From contig CAWBNP010000002.1 of assembly GCA_963790245.1 (NCBI GenBank), positions 124,001 through 188,000 on the forward strand: a stretch of 64,000 bases of DNA, in the 5' to 3' direction. The stretch is from JACCVG01 sp963790245. GTDB taxonomy: Bacteria > Actinomycetota > Thermoleophilia > Solirubrobacterales > Thermoleophilaceae. Position numbers and translations under genes: made by a program. Positions 32,651-43,577 of the stretch are shown in pieces (position 1 is the stretch's first letter; every line of letters starts with the position of its first letter). Below the pieces are notes generated by a model. That model did not search any database. It saw only the letters and a list, made by a program, of their open reading frames with translations, and had not been told where the DNA came from.

Positions 32651-33211
32651 ATGATCTCAACGAACCAGTTCAAGAACGGCAACCACATCGAGGTCGACGG
32701 CAAGGTCTTCAAGATCGTCGATTTCCAGCACGTCAAGCCGGGCAAGGGCAGCGCGTTCGTGCGCACGAAGCTGAAGCGGATCGAGGACGGCACCAGATCG
32801 ACAAGACCTTCCGCGCGGGGGAGAAGTTCCGCTCGGTGCGCACCGAGACCCGCAAGATGCAGTTCCTCTACACCGACGGGACCGACGCTCACTTCATGGA
32901 CACCCAGAGCTATGAGCAGAGCGCGGTTCCCGAGGCTTCGGTCGCCGACGGCCTGCGCTGGGTGCTGCCCAGCGAGGAGGTCGAGGTGCTCTATGTCGAT
33001 GACGTGCTCGCCGACCTCCAGGTACCGAGCGCTGTCGAGCTGAGCGTTTCCGAGACCGAGCCCGGCTTGCGCGGGGATACCGCCTCCGGCGGGGGCGACA
33101 AGCCCGCGATCCTCGAGTCCGGGGTCAGCGTGCGCGTCCCGCTGTTCGTGAACGTCGGCGACAAGCGTGCGCGTCGATACCCGTACCGGCGAGTACGTCA
33201 GCCGCGTGTAG
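32651..33211 (+). CDS. efp: Translation elongation factor P, two compensating frame breaks
   Basis: 186 residues, exactly the family length, once a lost base near 32795 and an extra base near 33165 are corrected. It helps ribosomes through polyproline stretches. Conserved sequence: MISTNQFKNGNHIEVDG, HVKPGKGSAFVRTKLK (the modifiable Lys loop region, PGKG), RTETRKMQFLYTDG and the C-terminal GVSVRVPLFVNVGDK. Start and stop are in the same frame, so only the middle is shifted. First gene of the efp-nusB-xseB-ispA-dxs operon; a TATCCT lies 10 bases before the start. Confidence 0.93.
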
Positions 33212-33213
33212 GA

Positions 33214-33599
33214 ATGCGCCGCACGGACCAGCGCCGTGCGGCGGTCTTCGCCCTCTACCAGGAGGACGTGACCGGCCGGGGAGCCGCCGGCCAGCTCGAC
33301 CCGACGAGCCGTGCGCTCACGCATGAGCTGGTCGAGGGCGTAGAGGCACGACCGCGAGCAGCTCGACGCGCCTGATCGAGTCGCCACTCGCGCGGCTGGA
33401 CGCTCGAGCGGATCGCTCCGCTTGAGCGCAACATCATGCGCGTCGCGCTGTTACGAGATGCTGCTACCGCGACGACGTGCCCGACGAGGTCGCGATCGAC
33501 GAGGCGGTCGAATCGGCCAAAGAGCTCTGCGGCGCGGACGCCCCGACGTTCGTCAACGGCGTGCTCGGCGCGGCCGAGCGGGAGCAGGCGCGCGCATGA
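33214..33599 (+). CDS. nusB: Transcription antitermination factor NusB, frame-broken
   Basis: 126 residues after five extra bases are removed; the remaining length is then a whole number of codons. NusB binds boxA RNA with NusE and promotes rRNA operon antitermination. Recognisable parts are RRTDQRRAAVFALYQEDVTG at the N-terminus, GWTLERIAPLERNIMRVALYEML in the middle and DEVAIDEAVESAKELCGADA with FVNGVLGAAEREQA at the end, the standard NusB C-terminal signature. The breaks lie between 33345 and 33470. It starts three bases after efp and overlaps xseB by four bases. Confidence 0.9.
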
Positions 33600-33806
33600 C
33601 GGAGCCCGGGACAGAGGTGGACGCACTGGTCAGCGACCTCGAGCTGGCCGCCGAGGGCCTGCGCACCGGCAAGCTCGACGCCGAGGAGGCCGCCGTCCTC
33701 GTCGAGCGCTGCGCCGAGCTGGCCGCCGGGATCGCCGCCGAGCTCGATCGCCAGGTCCGGGAGCTCGAGGCCGACACCTCCGCCGGACCAGGAGCGCCTG
33801 CTCTGA
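33596..33806 (+). CDS. xseB: Exodeoxyribonuclease VII small subunit
   Basis: 69 residues after one extra base near 33784 is removed, which restores the stop TGA 33804-33806. It is an all-helical protein with the XseB pattern DALVSDLELAAEGLRTGKLD and AVLVERCAELAAGIAAELD. XseB forms the small subunits of ExoVII, a single-strand DNA exonuclease. The large subunit gene xseA is not in the window. Its place between nusB and ispA is as in several other bacteria, where xseB precedes ispA. Confidence 0.7.
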
Positions 33807-33816
33807 GCGCACCGGC

Positions 33817-34702
33817 GTGCAGCGACGGTTATCCCGGAGGATCTCCGCGCCGAGGTCGACGACTACCTGGCGAGATCGCTGAGCTTCTCGGACGACGCCC
33901 GCTACGGCCGGGCTCGAGGAGGCGATGCGCTACTCGCTGCTCGCCGGCGGCAAGCGGATCCGTCCGGTGCTCGCGCTGGCGACCGCCGAGGCACTGGGTC
34001 GCGACCCGGCGAGCGTGATGCCGTTCGCCGCGGCGCTCGAGCTGATCCACACCTACTCGCTGATCCACGACGACCTGCCGGCGATGGACGACGACGATCT
34101 CCGGCGCGGTCAGCCGACCTGCCACGTCGCCTACGGCGAGGACGTGGCGATCCTCGCGGGTGACGGCCTGTTCGCCGAGGCGCTCCGCCACGTGCTCGAG
34201 CGGCAGACCGATCCGGCGCCGACACGTGCTCGCGGCGGCGATCCGGCTGGTCACCGCCGTCGGGGTCGAGCGGGATGGTCGGCGGCCAGTACATCGACGT
34301 GACCGCGATCCGAGGATCTCGACGCCGGCGGCCTGCGCGACCTGCACGAACGCAAGACCGGCCGGTTGATCGGCGCCGCGATCGAGTGCCGTACTGCTTC
34401 TGAGCGGCGATGATCGACCTGCGACAATCGCGCTTCAGCGGTTCGCCGCGGAGCTAGGCGTCCTGTTCCAGATCGTCGATGACATCCTCGACGTGACCGG
34501 CGACGACGCGTCGCTCGGAAAGCCGCGCGGATCGGATGAGCGACACGGCAAGCGCACATACGTGAGCCGTCTACGGGCTCGAGCGGGCGCGCGAGCTGGC
34601 CGAGGAATCGCACTCGGCGCCCGCGCGGCGCTGGCCAGCCTCCGGGACGACACCGAGACCTTGAGCCGGATCACCGACTACATCCTCACCCGCAAGCCAT
34701 GA
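33817..34702 (+). CDS. ispA: Polyprenyl (farnesyl/geranylgeranyl) diphosphate synthase, frame-broken
   Basis: Both Asp-rich motifs of the trans-isoprenyl synthases are present: DDLPAMDDDDLRRG and FQIVDDILDVTGDD, with the LLAGGKRIRP motif and the IHTYSLIHDD region of short-chain (IspA-like) enzymes. The sequence then shifts frame at several points (about 33910, 34225, 34275, 34310, 34390, 34570) by extra bases. The start is uncertain; GTG 33817 is my best guess. It supplies prenyl diphosphates and lies directly before dxs, the first enzyme of the same MEP pathway, with stop and start overlapping (ATGA). Confidence 0.88.
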
Positions 34703-36668
34703 CCATGAAACGGACTCCTCCACTCGACGCGCGATCGACAGCTCCGGCGGACCTCCACGGCTGACCGAGCCCGAGCTCCAGCAGGTCGCCCAGGAGGTGC
34801 GCGAGCTGATCATCGACACGATCGGCGAGATCGGCGGCCACTTCGGCGCCAACCTCGGCACCTGCGAGATAGCGGTCGCGCTCCACAGCCTGCTCGACTC
34901 CCCGCGCGACAAGGTGCTCTGGGACGTCGGCCACCAGGCCTACCCGCACAAGATCCTCACCGGCCGTCGCGATCAGCTCGCGCACGATCCGCAAGTACGA
35001 GGGCCTCGCGCCGTTCTGCTCGATCGACGAGTCCGAGCACGACATCATGGGCGCCGGCCACGCCTCGACCTCGATCTCCTACGCGGTCGGCCTCAAGGAG
35101 GCCATGCGCCAGGGGCACGGCGAGGACGGCCACGTCGTGGCGGTGATCGGCGACGGTGCACTGACCGGCGGCGTCGCCTTCGAGGCGCTCCACAACGCGG
35201 GCGGACTCGACCTGCCGATCGTGATCGTGCTGAACGACAACGGGATGTCGATCTCGCCGAACGTCGGCTCGCTGTCGCGCTACTTCAACCGCATCCGGCT
35301 CAACCCGAAGCTCTACCACGCGCGCGAGGACGCCGAATCGCGCCTCACGAAGCTTCCCGCTGGGCATCGGCGAGCGCTTCGAGCGCTTCGGCCCGATCCT
35401 CAAGGAGTCGCTCAAGGCCTACTGGGCGCCGGGCCTGCTGTTCGAGGAGCTCGACGTGGCCTACGTCGGCGTGATCGACGGCCACGACGTGAGCGCGCTG
35501 CGCGAGGCCATCGGCGAGGCGCTCGAGGCCGACCGCCCGGTGGTCGTGCACGCCAAGACGGTCAAGGGCAAGGGATTCGCGCCGGCCGAGGACGGCGGGC
35601 TCGCGGGCATGGAGAAGTGGCACGCCGCCAAGCCCTCCTCGATCGTCAGCCGGCGCCCGGCCCAGCCCAAGGAGACGAGCCCGCCGACGCCCGCCGCCCC
35701 GCCGCAGTACACGACGGTCTTCGGCGACGCCCTGGTGGCCGAGTGCCGAGCGCGACGAGCGCGATCATCGGCATCACGGCCGCCATGAACTCCGGCACCG
35801 GCCTCGACATCCTCCAGAAGGCGCTGCCCGATCGCTACTACGACGTCGGCATCGCCGAGCAGCACGCGGTGCTGTTCGCCGCCGGGCTCGCGCTCCAGGG
35901 GGCGCAAGCCGGTCGCGGCGATCTACTCGACCTTCCTCCAGCGCGGCTTCGACCAGATCGTCCACGACGTCTGCCTGCAGAAGCTCAACGTGGTCTTCGC
36001 CATGGACCGCGCCGGGTCTCGTGGGCGACGACGGCCCCACCCACCACGGCGCCTTCGACATCAGCTATCTGCGCTGCCTGCCGCAACATGGTGCTGATGG
36101 CGCCGCGCGACGAGGCGATGCTGGTGAACATGCTGCGCACCGCGGTGCTCTACGACGACGGGCCGATCGCCATGCGCTACCCGCGCGGCGAGGCCGAGGG
36201 CGTTGCCCTTCCCGGCCGAGCCGGCGCCGATCGAGATCGGGCACGGGCGAGGTCCTGCGCGGCGGGGAGCGCGTCGCCCTCGTCGGCTACGGCTACGGCG
36301 TGCCGCTGGCGCTCGGCGCGGCCGACCGGCTCTCGGTCGAGCACGGGATCGACTGCACGGTCGCCGACGCCCGCTTCGCCAAGCCGCTCGACGCGGCCGC
36401 TGCTGACTCGAGCTCGCGGCCGAGCACGAGCTGCTCGTGACGATCGAGGAGAACGTGCTGGCGGGCGGCTTCGGTGCCGGGGTGCTCGAGCACCTGGCCG
36501 ACGCCGATGCGTTGAACCGCGCGCGAGATCCTGCGCTGCGGGCTGCCCGACCGCTACGTGACCCACGGCAAGCCGGCGCTGCTGCGTGAGGAGGTCGGCC
36601 TCACCCCCGAGGCGATCGCAAAGCGGGTTGCCGACGCGGTGCCTCGACCCTGCCGTCCGCCCAAATGA
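34699..36668 (+). CDS. dxs: 1-deoxy-D-xylulose-5-phosphate synthase, heavily frame-broken
   Basis: Thiamine-diphosphate enzyme joining pyruvate and glyceraldehyde 3-phosphate, the entry to the MEP isoprenoid pathway. Identified from GGHFGANLGTCEIAVALH, LWDVGHQAYPHKILTGR, the ThDP motif AVIGDGALTGGVAFEALHN, LNDNGMSISPNVG, GIAEQHAVLFAAGLAL and PIAMRYPRGEAEGV. I count about ten frame switches, for example at 34980, 35359, 35763, 35908, 36016 and 36241; nearly all are an extra base after a Leu, Pro, Arg, Ala or Gly codon. The enzyme is probably intact in the organism. A terminator-like hairpin follows at once. Confidence 0.93.
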
Positions 36669-36696
36669 AACGCCCGCCGGGGGAGGCGGGCCGTTT
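36668..36696 (+). terminator. Terminator hairpin after dxs
   Basis: Arm 36668-36678 pairs with 36685-36696 with one bulge and a loop of about six G/A bases; the first arm begins at the dxs stop. It ends the efp-dxs operon. Confidence 0.65.
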
Positions 36697-36720
36697 CGAG
36701 GGAGGAGTATGTGATGCGTC

Positions 36721-37047
36721 TTATTTGATCTGTGCGGGAAGTTTGGTCCGGTGGAGTACCGGGTGGTGGCGATCAGCGCGATGAGCGCGAGCGCCGCGCG
36801 AAGAAGAAGGCCGCCGCGTCGCCGCGAGTCGGCGGCGATGGCCAGGACGAGCATGAACCCGGCCGTCATCTGGTCGAGGCGGCGTGCCAGGTGGCGGAGA
36901 AACGGCCGCGGTCGTCGCTGATGGTCGCCCCGGTGGCGGCGCCCATGATGAGCGCGCCGACGCGAAGGCGATGGTGGCCGAGACGGCGGTGGCCCCGATG
37001 AGATCGGACGAGAGCGATGGAGTCCGACCGCGAACTCGATCGCGCAT
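36721..37047 (-). CDS. Candidate small membrane protein, frame-broken
   Basis: The 450 bases between dxs and tlyA hold no intact gene on the plus strand. On the minus strand three frame pieces read as one small protein: RGRTPSLSSDLIGATAVSATIAFA split near 36970, then ALIMGAATGATISDDRGRFSATWHAA, then LDQMTAGFMLVLAIAADSRRRG and RAALALIALIATTRYSTGPNFP to the stop at 36721. Joined, it would be about 110 residues with two or three hydrophobic segments. I do not recognise the family. The dense frame breaks in flanking genes make a broken real gene plausible, but this call rests on reading alone. Confidence 0.35.
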   Translation of the reverse strand: MRDRVRGRTPSLSSDLIGATAVSATIAFASARSSWAPPPGRPSATTAAVSPPPGTPPRPDDGRVHARPGHRRRLAATRRPSSSRGARAHRADRHHPVLHRTKLPAQIK

Positions 37048-37109
37048 GAAGTGGGAGGGATAAGTCGAACCAACATAGTTCTAAGCAACGTACGCCGATC
37101 GGAAGAGTT

Positions 37110-37127
37110 GTGTGACGTCGGTCACAC
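37110..37127 (+). promoter_or_regulatory. CRP/GlxR-like palindrome upstream of tlyA
   Basis: An 18-bp perfect dyad with the core TGTGACGTCGGTCACA, which fits the CRP-family consensus TGTGA-N6-TCACA. It lies 13 bases before the TACCCT -10 element, overlapping the expected -35 position, so a CRP-type regulator would affect the tlyA-nadK-recN operon. Confidence 0.65.
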
Positions 37128-37140
37128 GACTCCGCGCGGG

Positions 37141-37146
37141 TACCCT
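37141..37146 (+). promoter_or_regulatory. -10 element TACCCT before tlyA
   Basis: TACCCT ends 7 bases before ATG 37154. It heads the long tlyA-nadK-recN-steA-steB run. Confidence 0.5.
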
Positions 37147-37153
37147 CCGCTCC

Positions 37154-37945
37154 ATGTCCCGCACGAGGCTGGACTCGCTGCTGGTCGAACGCGGGCTCTA
37201 TCCGACGAGGGCCCGCGCGGCGGCGGCGGTGATGGCGGGACGGGTACGGATTGGCGCGCCGGGGCGAGGCCAGAAGCCCGGCCGCCTGGTCAAGGAGGAC
37301 GTCGCGCTCGAGGTCGACCCGGGCGCCGAGTACGTCTCGCGCGGCGGGAATCAAGCTCGCGAACGGCCTCGACGCGACCGGGATCGACCCCCGTGGCCGG
37401 GCCTGCCTCGACGTCGGCGCCTCTACCGGCGGCTTCACCGACTGCCTGCTCAAGCGCGGCGCGGCGCGAGGTCGCGTGCGTCGATGTCGGCTATGGCCAG
37501 CTCGACTGGGCGCTGCGCCAGGATCCACGCGTCACCGTCATCGACCGACGAACGCCCGCGCTCTGACTCCTGACTCAGCTGCCCTTCGCGCCCGACCTGG
37601 TCGACGGCCGACGTGTCCTTCATCTCGGTGCGAAAGGTCCTGCCGGCGGTGCTGGCCTGCACCGCCCCTCGGTTTCGACTGCCTGGCGCTCGTCAAGCCG
37701 CAGTTCGAGGTCGGCCGCGGGCAGGTCGGCAAGGGTGGGGTGGTTCGATCCGCTGAGGACCGCCGCGCCGCGCTGGTGGCGGTTGGCGAGACCGTTGTCG
37801 ACCTCGGCTACACGCCACTCGGCTTCGCTTCCTCCGGCTCTGCCCGGGCCGGCCGGCAACCGCGAGACCTTCATCTGGATCGGCGAGGCCGGGCGCAGTG
37901 GCGCGATCGATCCCGCTACAGCCGGCGCTGGAGCTGGAGCCGTGA
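37154..37945 (+). CDS. tlyA: TlyA-type rRNA 2'-O-methyltransferase, frame-broken
   Basis: The N-terminal S4 RNA-binding domain is clear (RTRLDSLLVERGLYPTRARA, VMAGRVRI) and is followed by the FtsJ-like methyltransferase: YVSRGG, then IKLANGLDATGIDPRGR and the SAM motif CLDVGASTGGFTDCLL, LVKPQFEVGRGQVGKGGVV and GPAGNRETFIWI. TlyA methylates ribose in 16S and 23S rRNA and determines capreomycin sensitivity in mycobacteria. Frame switches occur near 37349 (Gly GGG/GGA), 37470, 37555 and later. The stop overlaps nadK. It is the first gene of the order found in Mycobacterium tuberculosis Rv1694-Rv1701. Confidence 0.9.
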
Positions 37946-38814
37946 GTGACTGTCCCGAGCTCGATCAGCGTTGTTCACCCACCGGTCCGCGACGGACACG
38001 GGGGAGGCCGTCATCAAGCTGCTCGATGCTGCTCGCGAGGCCGGCATCGGCGTACGGGCGGCGGAGGAGGAGATCGAGAAGCACGGCCTCCAGAACGACG
38101 AGCGCGTCGCGCTGATCGATGACGGAGCAGATGGTCCACGTGAGGCCGACTCGCGGTCGTGCTCGGCGGCGATGGCACGATTCTGAGCTCGCGTTGCGGG
38201 AGTTTGCGCGGCACGAGCGTCCCCGTGTTCGCGTTCAACTTCGGCGCGATCGGTTTCCTGGCGACTGTCGACGAGCTCGACGACGGGCTCGAGCGGTTGC
38301 TCTCCGGCCGACTACGAGGGAGTGTCGATGCCCGCTCTGACGATCACGACCGAGGCCGGGGTGCGGACGCCGCGGGGGACGTCTCCCTGCACCGCCGGCC
38401 GGGGCACCGAGTGGCCGAGCTCGGATACTGCAGTCGACGGCGAGCCGCTGGGGCAGGTTCGCTGCGATGGCCTGGTCGCCTCCACGCCGGCCGGGTCGAC
38501 CGGCTACAACCTCGCCAACGGTGGCCCGCTCCTCGCCTGGGGGGTCGAGGGGTTCGTGATCTCCTTCATCGCTCCGCACAGCCTCACGGCGCGCCCGCTC
38601 GTGGCGGCCCCCGACGCGAGTCCTCATCGATGGCCAGAACGGCTCGACGAGCGAGGCCGTCGACGTCACGACCGACGGACGCCCGGCCGGTGAGCTGGGG
38701 CCGGGAGAGCGGCTCGAGGTCCGATTCGAGCGCGACGTGTTGCGCCTCGCACAGACGCCGGGATCGAACTTCTACCACCGCGTCCGTGAAAAGTTCGGGC
38801 GAATCGCGTACTGA
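37942..38814 (+). CDS. nadK: NAD kinase, frame-broken
   Basis: Identified from the diacylglycerol-kinase-like motif VVLGGDGTIL, the NADK signatures FNFGAIGFLATVDELDDGLE and DGLVASTPAGSTGYNLANGGP, and the C-terminal FIAPHSLTARPLV with FERDVLRLAQTPGSNFYHRVR. It phosphorylates NAD to NADP in the cytoplasm. Frame switches lie near 38130-38220, 38310 and 38617 (Ala GCG/GCA). The GTG start overlaps the tlyA stop (GTGA). The order tlyA-nadK-recN is as in mycobacteria. Confidence 0.9.
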
Positions 38815-38865
38815 GCCGCGCCTTGCGGCCTCGCTCCGTCAGGGCGCGGTGCTACACCAGCCGCG

Positions 38866-40562
38866 ATGCTGCTGGAACTGCGTGTCGAGAACCTCCTGCT
38901 GATCGAGCGGGCCGAGTTGCGGCTCGGCCGCGGGCCTGAACGTGATCACCGGCGAGACGGGGGCGGGCAAGACCGTCCTCGCGCATGCGCTCGATCTGCT
39001 GCTCGGTGGCAAGCCACGACCCGGGATCGTGCGGCCGGGCGCGACGGAGGCGTAGGTCGAGGGCGTCTTCGTCCGACCTCGGCGGGGCGCTCGACGCGCC
39101 CGAACTTGGCCGATCTGCGCGAGCGGATTCCCGCGGGCGAGGAGATCGTTCTCGCGCGGCGGGTGGGCGCCGACGGCCGGACCCGCGCGTTCGTCCAGGG
39201 TCGAGGCGCTTCTGCGGCCGATCTGCGTGAGCTCGGCGGCCGGCTCGTCTCCTTCTACGGGCAGCACGAGCACCGCAGGCTCACGATCGCCTCGGCGCAG
39301 CTCGAGATGCTCGACGGCTACTGCGGGCCCGGCTCAAGCCGACCTGCGCGAGCGGATGGTCGCCGAGCATGGGCGGGTCACTCGCCCTCGAGCGAGAGCT
39401 CGCCGAGCTGCGCGACCGTGCGGGCGCAAGCGAGCGCGACCGTGACCTGCTCGCCTTCGAGCTCGACGAGATCGACGATCTCGATCCGACTGGCGCCGAC
39501 CGTGCCGGGCTGAGCGAGGAGCGCTCGCGGCTGCACGGCTTCGACGCAGCTGCGCGAGGCGGCCGGCGCGGCGGCCGAGCGCTCTTGCCGGAAGGGTCCG
39601 AGGCGGCCGGGTGCGATCGCCCAGCTTGCCGAGGGCGAGACCGGGATGGAAGCCGCTGGGGAGATCGACAGCCGGCTCGCGGACCTCGACGATCGGCTGC
39701 GAGGCGGCTGCGACTCGAAGCCGAGGATCTCGGCGCCGAGCTGAGGGACTATCTCGTCGGGCTGCGAGGCCGACCCGGAGCGGCTCGAGGAGGTCGAGCA
39801 GCGGCTCGACCGCTACGACCACCTGGAGCGCAAGCACGGCGGGACCGTCGAGGCGGTGCTCGCTCACGCGAAGCGCTGCCGCGAGCAGCTGGCGCTGATC
39901 GATGGCGGGTCGAGGCGCTCGAACGGGTGGAGGGAGAGCTGCGCGGCGCGACCGAGGCCTCGAACCAGACCGCGGCGGCACTAGGCAGGCGCGGCAAGGA
40001 GGCCGCTCCCAGGCTCGCCGAGCAGGTCGTCGGCGAGCTCGCCGAGCTCGCGATGGAGGATGCGACCTTCGAGGTCTCGATTCAGGAGCGTGAGCAGCGC
40101 GGTGCCCGCGGGCGATCGAGCGGGCCGAGTTCCTGATCGCCCCCAATCCGGGGGTGCGGCGACGCCGCTCCGCGATACGGCCTCGGGCGGCGAGCTCTCG
40201 CGCTCGATGCTCGCGATCATGGGCGTCGCCGCAGCCGGCGGCGGACCAGCACGCTGGTCTTCGACGAGGTCGACGCAGGCATCGGCGGGCAAGACGGCGC
40301 GTGCCGTCGGTGAGCGGCTGCAGCGCGCTCGCAGCAGGTCACGGCAGCTCGTCTGCATCACCCACCTGCCCCAGATCGCGTCGCTCGCCGACAGCCACTT
40401 CCGGATCGCCAAGGAGCGCGCAGGACGATCTCGCTCACACGACCGTCATCGCAGCTGGGCGCGGACCAGCTCGAGGGCGAGCTGGTGCGGATGCTCGGCG
40501 CCGACGGCGACGACGCGGCGGCCCGGAAGCACGCGCAGGGCCTGCTGAAGGCAGCCGCCTGA
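38866..40562 (+). CDS. recN: DNA repair protein RecN, heavily frame-broken
   Basis: SMC-like ATPase acting in double-strand break repair. The N-terminal half shows LLELRVENLLLIERAEL, Walker A GETGAGKTVLAHALDLLLGG (38950-39010) and RAFVQGRGASAADLRELGG with SFYGQHEHRRL, the RecN-specific QHEH motif. The long coiled coil follows. The C-terminal end has DTASGGELSRSMLAIMGVAAA (ABC signature), Walker B VFDEVDAGIGG and ITHLPQIASLADSHFRI. Numerous extra bases; an apparent in-frame TAG at 39055 lies where Tyr is expected (EAYVEGVF), perhaps a substitution error. No LexA box was found before it. Confidence 0.92.
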
Positions 40563-40615
40563 ACCGACACCGGCCTGCTTAGAAACTGCTGCTCGTCCGT
40601 AGACTCGGACGGTCC

Positions 40616-41840
40616 GTGCCCGTCTCTCGTCTCAGAATCACTTCCCGCGCCCTCGCCGGCCGTGGGCCGCCCGCCGTCGGATCGGTCGGTGGCAGACCGC
40701 GGGCGAGTTTCACGGGACCGCCAGGCTCGGGACGGCGGACCAAGCGGCTGATTCCTCGCGTCGGTCCGGCCGACATCGCGATCCTCGACCACGAGAACAT
40801 CGATCGGGTCTGCGCGGAAGATCTCGTAGCGACCGGCGTCCGCCACGTGGTCAACTGCTCGCGGTCGACGTCTGGCAGCCTATCCCAACCGGGGTCCGCT
40901 GATCATGGCCGAGGCGGGCGTCCACCTGATCGACATGCCCGGGAGCGACGCTGTTCGACTCGATCCGTGACGGTGAGACGCTCACCGTCCGGGGTGCCGA
41001 GGTCTTCCGCGGCGAGGAGCGGGTCGCGGACGGAGAGGTCCAGGATCTGGCCAACTGCTCGAACTCGCCTACGAGGACAGCCGTCGCACCATCGGAGAGT
41101 CACTCGAGGCGTTCGCCGACAACACGATGACGCACGTCGCTCGAGGAGCGCGACCTGCTCGCGGGCCAGATCGACCTGCCCGATTTCGACACCGATCTGC
41201 GTGATCGGCCGGTGATGATCGTGGTTCGCGGCGCCGATCATCAGAAGGACCTGCGCGCGCTGCGACCCTACGTGCGCGACGTCAAGCCGGCGCTGATCGC
41301 GGTCGATGGCGGCGCCGACGCGATCGTGACCGAGGGGTTTCGCCCGGACATGATCGTCGGCGACATGGATTCGGCCAGCCGACGCGACGCTGCGTGCGGC
41401 GCGCGAGCTGGTCGTGCACGCCTACCCGGACGGCCGCGCGCCGGGCCGCGAGCGGCTCGATTCGCTCGGGCTCGCCTACAAGGTCGTCCCGGCCCCGGCC
41501 ACGAGCGAGGACGTCGCGATGCTGATCGCCTCGGAGAAGGGCGCCTCAGCTGATCGTGTGTGTCGGAACCCACTTCAACCTGGTCGAGTTCCTCGACAAG
41601 AACCGCCGCGGCATGTCCTCGACCTTCCTGACCCGCTTGCGGATCGGCGAGATCCTCGTCGACGCCAAGGGGGTGAGCCGGCTCTACCGGCCCTCGGCCG
41701 GGAATGGGCCCGATCGTGGCGATTGCGCTGGCGGCGCTGGTCGCGTTCGTGATCGTCGTGGCGACCTCGCCGAGCCTCGGGCCGCTGCTCGACCTGATCT
41801 GGCTCAAGGTCCAGGTCCTGCTGGGCATTCGCTGGCTGCC
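40616..41840 (+). CDS. steA: SteA-like cell-envelope/division protein, frame-broken
   Basis: Homologue of SteA/Rv1697, a protein of corynebacterial and mycobacterial cell division with a thiamine-pyrophosphokinase-like catalytic domain. Matching blocks are RRTKRLIPRVGPADIAILDH, SLEAFADNTMTHV, VMIVVRGADHQKDLRALRPY, VDGGADAIVTEGFRPDMIVG with DMDS, and FLDKNRRGMSSTFLTRLRIG. The end has one membrane helix (IVAIALAALVAFVIVVATSP). Frame switches at about 40876, 40950, 41056, 41139, 41381 and 41550. The exact stop is lost; I end it at the steB start. A TAGACT lies 10 bases before GTG 40616. Confidence 0.85.
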
Positions 41841-42706
41841 ATGTTCGACTTCCGCTACCACGCAATCTCGCTCGTCGCGGTCTTCCTGGCCCTGGCGATC
41901 GGGATCCTGCTCGGGGTCACGATCGGCGACTCGCTGGTCTCGCAGGCCGACAAGGGCCTGCGGGAACTCGCTCCGCGAGGACGTCGTCTCAGCGCGCGAC
42001 GCGAGCAGCGGGCCCAGGTACGGGCTCGATCGGCGCGAGGAGCTGATCGCCGAGATCGCTCCCACGCTGATCGACCGGCGGCTCGCAGAACGAGCGATCG
42101 CGGTGGTGGGCGTCGGGCCGCTGCCCGAGGGGTTCGAGGCCGACGTCCGGTCGACGGTCGACCCGGCCGGTGGCTCGCTGGACTCGGTATCGATCGCTAC
42201 CGATCGAACCAGCGACTCGCTCCGCGAGACCCTCGGCCTTCACGGCCCCGAACCTGAGCGATGCCGCGCTGGCCGATCGGCTCACGCGCAGCATCGTGCC
42301 GAGGGCGGCGCGCCCGCGGCACGGCTCCGCAACGAGGAACCGAACGCGTTCATGGGCTCCTTCGAGGGCGCCGATGCGGTGGTCTTCCACGGCGTCCCGC
42401 CCGGCGAAGAGGATGCCGACCGGGCCCAGCCCTGGGAGGCGGCGCTGATCGCCGGCCTGCTCGATGCCGGCGCCCGCGTGGTCGGTGCCGAGCAGACTCC
42501 CGACCGGAGGCGGGCCCGACGATCCGCCTGGGCCGACTGCCCAGGCACCGTTCTTCGCCGATCAGGGGATCCCGAGCGTCGACAACATCGACACCGCCGG
42601 CGGAGCGATCGCACTCGTCTACGCGCTCGCCGGCGCGGACGGACGGTTCGGCTACGGGGATGACGCCGATGCGGTCCTCCCGCCGGGCCCGCGCGTCGTC
42701 CGCTAG
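41841..42706 (+). CDS. mctB: SteB/MctB-family (DUF3186) membrane-anchored protein, frame-broken
   Basis: The N-terminus MFDFRYHAISLVAVFLALAI is characteristic of the MctB/SteB family: one membrane helix followed by a coiled coil and a periplasm-side domain. Downstream parts are RREELIAEIAPTLIDRRLAE, FMGSFEGADAVVFHGVPPG and DQGIPSVDNIDTAGGAIALV. In M. tuberculosis MctB (Rv1698) is an outer-membrane-associated protein involved in copper export, and in corynebacteria SteB partners SteA in the envelope. Here the SteA neighbour suggests the envelope role. Frame breaks near 41968, 42240 and 42510-42545. Confidence 0.85.
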
Positions 42707-42713
42707 CGCGCGC

Positions 42714-42719
42714 TAGGTT
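42714..42719 (+). promoter_or_regulatory. -10 element TAGGTT before the GT4 gene
   Basis: TAGGTT ends 6 bases before GTG 42726. Confidence 0.4.
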
Positions 42720-42725
42720 GCGGCG

Positions 42726-43577
42726 GTGCTGTGGCTGCCGCTGCTCGTTTCCATCCTGATCGCGGCGGTGACGGCTCCCCGGGTCGCTCGCCGAACTTCA
42801 GCGCCGCTCGCTGACGCGTGAGAACTACCGCGGTGTCGCGGTCCCGATGCCCGGGCGGGATCACGATCGCGATCGCGGCGATCGTGGCGCTGGTCCCGCT
42901 GACGCTGGCTGTCTATGGCCTGCGACTCGACTTCGTGACGGCGGAGCTCGGTGTGTTCGTCTACGTCCTGGGCGTCGCGTTCCTCGGCCTGATCGACGAT
43001 CTGACCGGGTCAGCTCCGGATCGTCGCCGGTGATCGCGATCTGCCGCGTGGCTGGCGCGGTCACGGCGGCGGCGATTCTGAGCGGCGATTTCTCGAGCGG
43101 CGCGCTGAAGGCGGTCGGCACCCTCGGGCTCGCGCTGGTCGTGCTAGCGAATCCGGACCTGACCGTGCTCGAGGTCGCGCTCGCGACGCTGCTGGTCGTC
43201 ACCACGACGAACCTGTTCAACCTGCTCGACCTCCGGCCCGGACGGTCGATCAAGGTGTTCGTGCTGCTGGGGGCCGGGCTGCTGATCGGTTCGGCCAACC
43301 TCGAGCCGCTCTGGTGGCTCGGCCTGTTCGTCGGGCCGATCCTCGTCTTCCTGCCGTTCGACCTGCGCGAGCGGGGGATGCTCGGCGACACCGGATCGAA
43401 CGTCGTCGGCGCGGTTGCCGGGCTGTGGATGGTCATGACCCTGCCGATGGCGGGGCAGGCGATCGCCCTCACAGTCGTCCTCGGGATCACGATCTACGGG
43501 GAATTTAGGTCGATCTCCGCGCTCGTCGAGAAAACCCCGGGGTTGCGAGGGCTAGACTCGCTCGGTAGAGCACATGC

